Source of the DNA: an uncultured Clostridia bacterium
GTDB taxonomy: Bacteria; Bacillota; Clostridia; TANB77; CAG-508
Assembly: GCA_944393485.1 (NCBI GenBank)
Contig: CALYAJ010000008.1
Coordinates: forward strand, 1 to 47,356
DNA: 47,356 nucleotides
Direction: 5' to 3'
The position numbers were made by a program, and so were the translations under genes. The notes below the pieces were generated by a model. It did no database searches and was not told the DNA's origin. It saw only the letters and a program-made list of their open reading frames with translations. Position 1 is the stretch's first letter. Each line of letters begins with the position of its first letter. Shown piece by piece: positions 8,289 to 15,265 of the stretch.

Positions 8289-8633
8289 TTAAAAAGCATT
8301 TTTTACGTGATTTACCACGTAATTTCCTCTTATTTGGTAGATTTCAATTACATCAAACCTAATTTCGGAAAATTTTATCCTTTCTTTATATATATAATAA
8401 TTTGTACAATTTTTAATTTTCTTTACTTTTTCTTTATTTACAGCTTCTATTGGATTTCCATATCTATCATTGCTTCGTGCTTTTACTTCTATAATGACTA
8501 ATATATTATTTAAAAAAGCAATTATATCTATTTCTCCTCTTCTATTTCTGTAATTTGTTTTTAGAATTTTATATTTCATTTTTTCTAAATACTTAATTGC
8601 TGTATTTTCTCCAATTTTTCCTAATTTATTCAT
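8289..8633 (-). CDS. yraN: YraN / UPF0102 family endonuclease-fold protein
   Basis: A 114-residue protein of the UPF0102 (YraN) family, which has a restriction-endonuclease-like fold and is often coupled to dprA or comM. It starts with GKIGENTAIKYL and carries the core GEIDIIA (Asp) and VIIEVKAR (Glu and Lys) blocks, the expected D-ExK nuclease arrangement. The biochemical role is unproven; a part in DNA processing or recombination is a family-level inference. Its ATG overlaps the dprA stop in an ATGA junction, which implies translational coupling. Length is normal for the family. Confidence 0.92.
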   Translation of the reverse strand: MNKLGKIGENTAIKYLEKMKYKILKTNYRNRRGEIDIIAFLNNILVIIEVKARSNDRYGNPIEAVNKEKVKKIKNCTNYYIYKERIKFSEIRFDVIEIYQIRGNYVVNHVKNAF

Positions 8634-9496
8634 ACTTTTACAAACATATCTCCTGGTAATACTCTTATATATTCTTTAATTTCTAACATTGTTAGTTTTT
8701 GACTTACTTCTTGAATAGGTATATTTGTTTTATAACATATTGTGTTTATATCTGTTGGACTATTACCTATTGCCTTATAAATTTCTTTATATTCTTTAGG
8801 CACATTTTTTTCTTCATATTTCCATTTTTGCACAATATCTTCTCTTAATTTTTTTATACCTAATTCACTAAAAATGTCTTCTACATTTATTACCAGTTTT
8901 GCTCCTTTCTGAATTAATTTATTTGTTCCTACTCCTAACTTGCTATCTATATTACTTGGCAAACAAAAAACTTTTTTTCCTTGTTTAAATCCTAAATTTG
9001 CAGTTATTGTACTACCACTTCTGTATTTAGCTTCTATTACTAATATTCCTTCTGAAATGGCGCTTATAATCCTATTTCTCTTTGGAAAATTTGACATTTT
9101 AACTTCTGCATCATTTGGATATTCTGAAATAATACACCCTCCGTTTTCTATAATATCATTTGCAAGTTTAAGATTCTCCTTTGGATAAATATTATTAATT
9201 CCTGAACCTAACACTGCTATAGTATTTCCCAAATTCTTAAATGCTCCTTTGTGGGCAAATTCATCTATACCTATAGCTAATCCACTTATTACACATATTC
9301 CATTTTTTGAAATTGAATTTGCAAATTTATATGACTGATTAATTCCATATTTAGTACAATCTCTAGAGCCTACTATCGCAATTCCTAATTTATTTAGAAG
9401 TTCTATATTACCTTTAGCATATATCTTTTTAGGAAAATCTTTTATTTTTAATAATTTTTTTGGATACCTATAATCTTTATAATCGATTTCTATAAT
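8630..9496 (-). CDS. dprA: DNA processing protein DprA, compact form with abnormal start
   Basis: DprA loads RecA on incoming single-stranded DNA during natural transformation. The Rossmann-type core is complete in one frame: YPKKLLKIK, GIAIVGSR, ISGLAIGIDEFAH, TIAVLGSGINNIYP, SEYP, FPKRNRIIS and the Ser-Gly-Ser-x-x-T segment, then a C-terminal winged-helix-like region. The N-terminal helical domain of longer DprA proteins is absent. No ATG, GTG or TTG occurs in frame before the conserved core. The first TTG (9232) would delete the GSR and GLA-GID motifs. The feature is drawn from an ATT at 9496, seven bases after an AAGGGA-like site. Alternatively, an ATG at 9503, one base out of frame, is the ancestral start (see findings). 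It is followed by yraN with a 4-bp overlap. Confidence 0.8.
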   Translation of the reverse strand: MIEIDYKDYRYPKKLLKIKDFPKKIYAKGNIELLNKLGIAIVGSRDCTKYGINQSYKFANSISKNGICVISGLAIGIDEFAHKGAFKNLGNTIAVLGSGINNIYPKENLKLANDIIENGGCIISEYPNDAEVKMSNFPKRNRIISAISEGILVIEAKYRSGSTITANLGFKQGKKVFCLPSNIDSKLGVGTNKLIQKGAKLVINVEDIFSELGIKKLREDIVQKWKYEEKNVPKEYKEIYKAIGNSPTDINTICYKTNIPIQEVSQKLTMLEIKEYIRVLPGDMFVKV

Positions 9497-9497
9497 T

Positions 9498-11006
9498 TTA
9501 CATCCCTTCTTTATATAATTTTTCTAAACATCTATATTGAACCGCTTCTGCTATAGCTTGAATATCTATATTTTCTTTATAATTTAAATCTGCTATAGTC
9601 CTTGAAACTTTTAATATGTTATTATAAGACCTTACACTTAATCCCATCTTTATATATAATTCTTTAACAAATTCATTTGTTTGCTTATCTAAAGCACAAT
9701 ACTTCTTTATTTGATTAGAATTTAATTCTGAATTTGTTAATATTCCTTCTTTTTTATACCTTTCTTCTTGCAATTTTCTTGCTTGCTTTACTCTTTCCTT
9801 AATATCTTGGCTTTTTTCTCCTATTTGATTTTTAGATACAAATCTATAATCTACCTTTTTAACATTTACCTGTAAATCTATTCTATCAATTATAGCTTTT
9901 CCTATTTTTGATAAATAGTTTCTTATTTTGTTTTTACTACAAACACATTCTTTTATATTTGAAGCATAATAACCACATGGACATGGATTCATTGCAGCTA
10001 TTAGAACAAATTTACTTGGATACATAGCAGATCCGCTAACTCTATCTAATTTAACAAATTTTGTATCTAATATATTTTTTAACAAATTAATTTTATTTCT
10101 ATCAAACTCTGGAAATTCATCCATAAATAATATTCCTAAATTTGCAATACTAACTGCACCTGGCTTTGGATATCTCCCTCCTCCAACAAAAGCATTTAAA
10201 GTGATATTAGGACTTATCTCTATAAAAGGTCTGTTAATCTTTAAATTTTCTTTTATATTTCCTAATATGCTATTTATTTTCATAACTTCTATTATTTCTT
10301 CATAATTTAATTCTGGATAAATTGTTATAGCTCTTTTAGCAAGCATTGTTTTGCCTACTCCTGGTGAACCAACTAAAATTATACTATGTTCACCTGCAGC
10401 AGAAATTTCTAGTGCCCTTTTTACTTTTTCTTGCCCAAATACTTCTGACATATCTATATTAAGTTCTTTTTCTTTTATAACAGGATTTTTATTTAAGATA
10501 AAAAAATAATTTTTTTCGATTAAATTTTGAAGTGTTTTTACACCTAGGATTTCTAAATCTTTTACAAATGTAGCTTCATTTAAATTTTCATATGGGATAT
10601 ATACTTTTTTTATTCCTAGCCTTTTTGCCTCTAAACACATTGGCAATATTCCATTTACAGCTTTTATACTTCCATCATAAGAAATCTCACCTATGTATAA
10701 AACATCTTTATTTTCTGGCTGAACTATTCCTAAATTTTGTAAAACACCAACTGCTATTGCTAAATCAAAATTTGTTCCTTCTTTTTTTATTTCTGCTGGT
10801 GCTAAATTTATACTGATTTTTTTACCAGGAATTTTTATTCTACAATTTTTTAAAGCTACTTTTATTCTTTCTTTTGCTTCTTGAATGCTTTTATCCAGCA
10901 TTCCGACCATTTCCCAAGTAGGAATTCCAGAGGAAATATCAACTTGTACTTCTATAATACTTCCTACTGTACCAAATAGGGATATTGTTTTTACTATTGA
11001 TAACAA
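9498..11006 (-). CDS. comM: ComM / YifB family Mg-chelatase-like AAA+ ATPase
   Basis: A 502-residue AAA+ protein of the YifB/ComM family. ComM is a hexameric helicase that promotes branch migration during integration of transforming DNA. The N-terminal Lon-protease-like domain (about 1-165) lacks a recognisable protease dyad, as usual. Walker A is GSPGVGKTML, Walker B is ILFMDEFPEF, and the family signature MNPCPCGYY follows. The C-terminal lid contains SVRSYNNILKVSRTIADL. The start is a TTG at 11004-11006 with AAGGTGGT seven bases before it. It heads a comM-dprA-yraN operon, a natural-competence or DNA-processing group. Confidence 0.93.
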   Translation of the reverse strand: MLSIVKTISLFGTVGSIIEVQVDISSGIPTWEMVGMLDKSIQEAKERIKVALKNCRIKIPGKKISINLAPAEIKKEGTNFDLAIAVGVLQNLGIVQPENKDVLYIGEISYDGSIKAVNGILPMCLEAKRLGIKKVYIPYENLNEATFVKDLEILGVKTLQNLIEKNYFFILNKNPVIKEKELNIDMSEVFGQEKVKRALEISAAGEHSIILVGSPGVGKTMLAKRAITIYPELNYEEIIEVMKINSILGNIKENLKINRPFIEISPNITLNAFVGGGRYPKPGAVSIANLGILFMDEFPEFDRNKINLLKNILDTKFVKLDRVSGSAMYPSKFVLIAAMNPCPCGYYASNIKECVCSKNKIRNYLSKIGKAIIDRIDLQVNVKKVDYRFVSKNQIGEKSQDIKERVKQARKLQEERYKKEGILTNSELNSNQIKKYCALDKQTNEFVKELYIKMGLSVRSYNNILKVSRTIADLNYKENIDIQAIAEAVQYRCLEKLYKEGM

Positions 11007-11029
11007 ATTTTACCACCTTATATTAATAT

Positions 11030-11226
11030 AGATTTATTCTAAACCGTAGACGTGCATAATAAATCGGAGTTATTTACATATATCTATAATTTATAAAACT
11101 ACAAATATCACCTCCCTTTAAATTATTAACTTTTTTATTTTTAGGGTATTTTAAGACTTTAATTTATCTTGAAAAAACTTTTGAATTAAAATTTTTAATA
11201 AATAAAAAACGATTTAGAATAAATCT
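11030..11226. repeat. Inverted-repeat-bounded segment upstream of comM
   Basis: The 353-bp gap at 11007-11359 has no gene. AGATTTATTCTAAACCGT (11030-11047) recurs inverted at 11209-11226 with one mismatch, enclosing 161 bp. Inside is a perfect-looking ribosome site on the minus strand (AAAGGGAGGTGAT, near 11110) that leads to no reading frame longer than a few codons. It could be a MITE-like insertion, the relic of a small gene, or paired regulator sites. No clear target duplication flanks it. Confidence 0.4.
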
Positions 11227-11350
11227 GATAATTTTATATCACATTTGATTATCTTTGTAAATAGATAATTATGTTTTATTAGCTTAAGTTTTCTCCATTT
11301 TTCGACTGTTTTCGTCATTTTTTAATAAAGCAATATTCAAACTAATGCAT

Positions 11351-11377
11351 AGAAGAGAACTAACCTAGTTCTCTTCT
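11351..11377 (-). other. Perfect hairpin containing the ogg stop codon
   Basis: A 12-bp perfect stem (AGAAGAGAACTA at 11351-11362 and its complement at 11366-11377) has a 3-nt loop. On the mRNA the last four sense codons of the glycosylase form the 5' arm, and the TAG stop opens the 3' arm. No U tract follows, so it is either an imperfect terminator or a 3' stabilising or ribosome-affecting structure. Confidence 0.6.
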
Positions 11378-12229
11378 CCAATAAAATAAATATTGTTGTG
11401 CCAGTCCTTCTAAATCTCCAAATTTATCATTAGCAATTTTTAGAATTTCTTTTTTACTTACATCTTGTTCTTTTTCTTTATGTATATATAAATCATTCAT
11501 AACTCTTCTTACCCATACATCTATTGGGAAAACATCAAATCTTTTTAATGTAGAGAAAAGTAAAATGCAATCAGCAACTTTTGGTCCTACTCCTGAAAGT
11601 TTTAGCAATTCGTCTCTTACAACATTTGTATCTTTTATATTGTGTAAATTATCTATATCTACTTCATTATTTAAAACCATTTTTGTAGTTTCATATAAAC
11701 GTATATCTCTAAAACCTAATCCTAATTCTCTAAACTCCTCTATAGAAACATCTTTTAATTGCTCAGCTGTTGGAAATGTATAATATTCTTTTCCATTATA
11801 CACAATTTTATCTCCATATTTTTTTGAAAGTCTTTCTATTATTCCCTTTATTCTTGGAATATTGTTATTGGCAGAAATAATAAAAGAAATGATTGTTTCC
11901 CATAAATCCTGATTTAAGATTCTTATTCCTTGACCATATTTTATACTTTCTTTCATATTTCCATCTACTTTTTCTAATTTAGTTTTAATTGCTTCATAAT
12001 CTCGTTCTAAGTCAAAATAATCTATGACTGTAGGAATTATATCATCTTCACAAATTCCTTTAAATAAAATCCCATTATTTGTCTTTTTTACATTAATTAC
12101 ATTTCTTTTAAAAACACCTGTATAACTTTCATCTTCTTCTATATTCCATCTAAAGCATTGTCCGCAATCGAAAATATCTTTTAAATCAAATGAATCGTAT
12201 TTTTCTAATAAAAATTCTTGTTCTTTCAT
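11360..12229 (-). CDS. ogg: 8-oxoguanine DNA glycosylase / AP lyase (Ogg1-like)
   Basis: A 289-residue base-excision repair enzyme that removes 8-oxoguanine from DNA. The N-terminal domain contains FDCGQCFRWN, matching the Ogg1/AlkA-type beta domain. The helix-hairpin-helix GPD domain reads LSGVGPKVADC with catalytic Lys217, followed by FPIDVWVRRVM with Asp237, the pair expected for a bifunctional glycosylase/lyase. The C terminus has the AQQYLFYWRR segment common in this family. The start codon overlaps the yitT stop by 4 bp (ATGA), so translation is coupled to yitT even though the functions appear unrelated. Confidence 0.93.
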   Translation of the reverse strand: MKEQEFLLEKYDSFDLKDIFDCGQCFRWNIEEDESYTGVFKRNVINVKKTNNGILFKGICEDDIIPTVIDYFDLERDYEAIKTKLEKVDGNMKESIKYGQGIRILNQDLWETIISFIISANNNIPRIKGIIERLSKKYGDKIVYNGKEYYTFPTAEQLKDVSIEEFRELGLGFRDIRLYETTKMVLNNEVDIDNLHNIKDTNVVRDELLKLSGVGPKVADCILLFSTLKRFDVFPIDVWVRRVMNDLYIHKEKEQDVSKKEILKIANDKFGDLEGLAQQYLFYWRRELG

Positions 12230-13068
12230 TGTTCATCCTCTCTAAATCCCATTCCTAATACTTCACGAGCATTAGAAACTATAATAAATGCATCTTTATC
12301 TATTTCTTTTACTAATTGTTTTACTTTTGGCAAATCTCCTCTTCCAATTGCACACATTAAAATGATTTTATCATTGTTCTTAAACATTCCTTTGCCATAT
12401 ATTCCAGTTGTTCCTCTTTTTACAACTTCACCTATCTCTTTAGCTATTTTATCATTTTTCTCTGATATTATAAATAGCAATTTTGAAAAATTCGTTCCTT
12501 CAACTAAAATATCTATTACTTTTCCCATTATTATTATTGCAATTGCTGAATATAATCCAATCTCTATTTCACCAAAGAAAATAACATTTAATAAAACTAT
12601 AACTGTATCAATTACTATAATCATATTACTAGTTCTATATTTTACATTATATGATTTAATAATATTTGATACAAGCTCAGTTCCTCCTGTACTTGCCTTA
12701 ACATTTAATAATAAGCCTGTTCCTATTCCTGTAAGAACTCCACCATATATACAAGCAAGTAATCTATCATGAGTTACAGCTGGAAATTTATCAAAAAGAT
12801 CTATAAAAACTGAATATAATATTGTTCCAATAATAGAATTTATTACAAATTTTTTACCTAATTTATAATAAGTCAGTATTAAAACTGGAATATTTATTAT
12901 AAACATAAATGTACCCAAAGGTATTTTAAATAAATAATATATAATTGTTGCAATTCCAGCAAAACCACCTGCTGAAAGTTTATTTGGAAGTAACAAAAAT
13001 GATGTCCCTCCTGCCATAAGTATACAACCTATTATTATTGAAATTGTACTTTTTAAATATTTTTTCAT
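12226..13068 (-). CDS. yitT: YitT family membrane protein (DUF161 / DUF2179)
   Basis: A 280-residue membrane protein of the YitT family. The first 190 residues hold about five transmembrane helices of the DUF161 domain, including the family blocks LLLPNKLSAGGFAGIATI and LLLNVKASTGGTELVSNII. The last 80 residues form a cytoplasmic DUF2179 domain (RGTTGIYGKGMF and IVSNAREVLGMGF). The transported substrate is unknown. The ribosome site AGGTGA, about seven bases before the ATG, lies in the 3' arm of a hairpin (13073-13111). It overlaps the following ogg gene. Confidence 0.92.
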   Translation of the reverse strand: MKKYLKSTISIIIGCILMAGGTSFLLLPNKLSAGGFAGIATIIYYLFKIPLGTFMFIINIPVLILTYYKLGKKFVINSIIGTILYSVFIDLFDKFPAVTHDRLLACIYGGVLTGIGTGLLLNVKASTGGTELVSNIIKSYNVKYRTSNMIIVIDTVIVLLNVIFFGEIEIGLYSAIAIIIMGKVIDILVEGTNFSKLLFIISEKNDKIAKEIGEVVKRGTTGIYGKGMFKNNDKIILMCAIGRGDLPKVKQLVKEIDKDAFIIVSNAREVLGMGFREDEQ

Positions 13069-13072
13069 AAAA

Positions 13073-13111
13073 AATCACCTATACTACCATTATTGGTAAT
13101 ATTAGGTGATT
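13073..13111 (-). promoter_or_regulatory. Terminator-like hairpin that hides the yitT ribosome site
   Basis: On the minus strand AATCACCTAATATTACCA pairs with TGGTAGTATAGGTGATT, with one bulge and one G-U pair, around an ATAA loop. TTTTTT and then the yitT ATG follow. The stem plus U run looks like a terminator for the preceding gene. The AGGTGA in its 3' arm is the only plausible yitT ribosome site, so yitT-ogg expression may depend on opening this stem. Confidence 0.6.
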
Positions 13112-13122
13112 TTATGCTTTTA

Positions 13123-14013
13123 TTATTTTTCTTCTAAAAAATCTGTATAAGTTTTTAGAATTTGCATTTTTAGTTGACCTTCTTTAATTTTTGCATTTTC
13201 TTCTAATTTTAATTCAACATCATATGTATCATTTAATTTAATTAAATTTGATTCTTCTTTTCCTTTAATATTTTCTATATCTTTAGGATTTGCTTCTATT
13301 TTTACCTCTTTAACTTTTACATTATATGATTTTATTTTTTCTACAATTCTGTCATACCAAATGCTTTCTAATACATTATTTTTTATATTATTTCTCTCTT
13401 CAATCTTTATATTTTTTATTCCTGCTTTTTCTGCAACTGCAATAACTTCTTTTAATCTTTCTGTAATTTGAATAGCAGACAATGGCTCATATTCGTTAGA
13501 ATTATATAATTCATTAACCTTATTGTTATATTTTTCGTCACATGCAATTATAATTATTTCTTTTGGCTTTAATTTTGATATTTGCTTTATTGTATTTAAA
13601 TCATCAGCTAATGTTGCTTCTGGTAATCCAATTACAGTTATAATATTCATTTTAATAAAATTATGTTTAATTATTTTAGAAGCTTTTTTAATCTCATTAA
13701 AATCATAATTTAAACCTATATTTCTTAATATATAATCATTAGTAGAATCCACTAATAAATTAACTTCTCTTAGTTTATATCTTTTTAATTTTTTTATATT
13801 TTGTTTATTAACAGAATTAGTATTAAGAGTTATTCTAATTTCATAAATGTCTCTCTGCTCAGTTTGTTTAAGCACTTCTTCTTGCTTTTCTATATCAAAA
13901 GTTGAAAAATCTTCATTTTGTATATCTAATATTATTTTCTCGTCCTTAAATTTTTCTACATTTATTTTTGTTTTATTTTTACTAACTGTTACAGGAATTA
14001 CTATTTTTTCCAT
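13123..14013 (-). CDS. Degenerate Elp3-like radical SAM homologue without iron-sulfur cysteines
   Basis: A 296-residue protein 12 bp after rnc, where many Clostridia carry an Elp3-type radical SAM gene. The barrel portion follows that family: EIRITLNT, a segment KLREVNLLVDSTNDYILRN where a normal member has the ELGVQS block, FNEIKKASKIIK, ITVIGLPEATLADDLNTIKQISKLKP, EYEPLSAIQITERLKEVIAVAEKAGIK and a C-terminal ESIWYDRIVEKI. The expected N terminus (IPIFVPHxGCPxxCxFCNQ) is replaced by IVIPVTVSKNKTK. Only one cysteine remains in the whole protein, so it cannot bind the 4Fe-4S cluster in the usual way. Probably a pseudoenzyme; its new role is unknown. Homology is judged by eye. Confidence 0.6.
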   Translation of the reverse strand: MEKIVIPVTVSKNKTKINVEKFKDEKIILDIQNEDFSTFDIEKQEEVLKQTEQRDIYEIRITLNTNSVNKQNIKKLKRYKLREVNLLVDSTNDYILRNIGLNYDFNEIKKASKIIKHNFIKMNIITVIGLPEATLADDLNTIKQISKLKPKEIIIIACDEKYNNKVNELYNSNEYEPLSAIQITERLKEVIAVAEKAGIKNIKIEERNNIKNNVLESIWYDRIVEKIKSYNVKVKEVKIEANPKDIENIKGKEESNLIKLNDTYDVELKLEENAKIKEGQLKMQILKTYTDFLEEK

Positions 14014-14025
14014 TTTTCCTCCAAT

Positions 14026-14694
14026 CTAAGATAATTCTATTGCTTTTCTCGCAGCTTCCATCTCAGCAGCTTTTTTTGAACTACCTTCACCAATTGCCAA
14101 TTGTTTACCATCACATTTTACTTCTGCTGTAAAACTTTTATTATGATCAGGTCCTTCTTCTTTTATAATATTATATTCTATATGAACACTTCCAGCTTGT
14201 TGTAATTTTTCTTGTAACACTGTTTTATAATCTTTTTGACCAACATTTTTACTTGCAATTTCTATCTCATCTTTTAGGTTTTCAATTATAAATTTTTTAG
14301 CTGGTTCCAATCCTCCATCTAAAAACATTGCCGCAATTACTGCTTCCACACTATCAGCTAATATTGCTACATTTTTACTTCCTTTATTTGAAATTTCACT
14401 TTTTCCTAAATATAAGAAATCACTAAAATTATGCTTTGTTGCAATTTTATATAAACTATCTTCACATACTACAGTAGCTCTAACTTTAGTCATTTCTCCC
14501 TCATTTAATTTAGTATAATTTTCATATAAAAAATCACTAGATATAAATTCTAAAATACTGTCTCCTAAAAATTCTAATTTCTCATTACTCTGTACTTTTC
14601 TTTCATATGCATATGATGTATGTGTTAAGGCTGTCTTTAGAATCTCTTTATTTTTAAAAGTATATCCGATATTTTTCTCAAATTGTTCTAGCAT
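14026..14694 (-). CDS. rnc: Ribonuclease III
   Basis: Double-strand-specific endoribonuclease that processes rRNA precursors and structured mRNAs. The 222-residue product has the RNase III signature NEKLEFLGDSILEF (catalytic Glu/Asp region) and the second acidic block ADSVEAVIAAMFLDGG. A double-stranded RNA-binding domain fills the last 70 residues (DYKTVLQEKLQQ to SSKKAAEMEAARKAI). The start at 14694 follows GGAGGGAG. The in-frame Met at 14715 would fall at or before the predicted transcription start. It has its own promoter (14717-14744) rather than sharing the acpP transcript. Confidence 0.96.
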   Translation of the reverse strand: MLEQFEKNIGYTFKNKEILKTALTHTSYAYERKVQSNEKLEFLGDSILEFISSDFLYENYTKLNEGEMTKVRATVVCEDSLYKIATKHNFSDFLYLGKSEISNKGSKNVAILADSVEAVIAAMFLDGGLEPAKKFIIENLKDEIEIASKNVGQKDYKTVLQEKLQQAGSVHIEYNIIKEEGPDHNKSFTAEVKCDGKQLAIGEGSSKKAAEMEAARKAIELS

Positions 14695-14716
14695 AAATTC
14701 TCCCTCCATGTTCATT

Positions 14717-14744
14717 ATTATATAGCATTTTATTTTTTTTGCAA
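14717..14744 (-). promoter_or_regulatory. Promoter for rnc and the radical SAM-like gene
   Basis: On the minus strand TTGCAA (14744-14739) and a perfect TATAAT (14722-14717) are 16 bp apart. The implied leader before the rnc ATG at 14694 is only about 15-20 nt. Confidence 0.65.
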
Positions 14745-14840
14745 GTAAAAAAATAAATTCATAAATTCTATTAGCATAATCTCTTGTGTATACAAACTTT
14801 GACTTAAACTCATTTCATTTATTCTTCTATATGATTTATT

Positions 14841-14879
14841 TGTATAATAGGGAAGTTCGTAGAACTTTTCTATTATACA
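14841..14879. repeat. Long near-perfect palindrome downstream of the acpP terminator
   Basis: TGTATAATAG (14841-14850), GG, AAGTTC pair with GAACTT, TT, CTATTATACA (to 14879) around a GTA loop. On the plus-strand RNA the GG/TT positions are wobble pairs, giving an 18-bp stem. It abuts the acpP terminator and may be a second terminator or a small palindromic repeat. No other copy was seen in the window. Confidence 0.5.
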
Positions 14880-14910
14880 AAAAAGATATCATAGTCTCGT
14901 ATGATATCTT
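14877..14910 (-). terminator. Terminator after acpP
   Basis: AAGATATCATA pairs with TATGATATCTT around a 6-nt loop (arms 14900-14910 and 14883-14893) and is followed on the minus strand by TTTTTTG. It lies about 40 bp after the acpP stop. Confidence 0.85.
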
Positions 14911-14949
14911 CTGGTTAGTAATAAATTCTTTATAAGAATTTATATTAAA

Positions 14950-15189
14950 TTAAGCATTATCTTTGATATAATCTACAACATCGCTTACAGAAACGATTTT
15001 TTCTGCATCTTCGTCTGGTATTTCCATATCAAATTCTTCCTCCAATGCCATAATTAATTCTACTATGTCTAGAGAATCTGCTCCTAAATCATCTATAAAA
15101 GAAGCTTCCATTGTTACAGCTGTATCTGCAACACCTAATTGTTCTACAATTATTTTCTTTACTTTTTCAAAAATTTCTTCTTGGTTCAT
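14950..15189 (-). CDS. acpP: Acyl carrier protein
   Basis: A 79-residue acidic carrier protein for growing fatty acids. Ser39 in the GADSLD motif is the phosphopantetheine attachment site, and the helix-II sequence [25 protein letters not shown] is canonical. The ribosome site GGAGG is rather far (13 bases) from the ATG. It lies 76 bp after plsX in the same direction and ends at a strong terminator, consistent with a plsX-acpP operon supplying phospholipid precursors. Confidence 0.97.
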   Translation of the reverse strand: MNQEEIFEKVKKIIVEQLGVADTAVTMEASFIDDLGADSLDIVELIMALEEEFDMEIPDEDAEKIVSVSDVVDYIKDNA

Positions 15190-15265
15190 TTAACTATGCA
15201 CACCTCCTCTCACGTGTTTTTTCTTCTGAATAAACAATAATATATTGTTATAAAAAAGTCAAGCA

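Noticed and set aside
8630..9232. dprA as a 200-aa gene starting at the TTG at 9232
   Set aside because: This start removes conserved core motifs (GSR and GLA-GID) that are intact in the same frame upstream, and no ribosome site precedes it.
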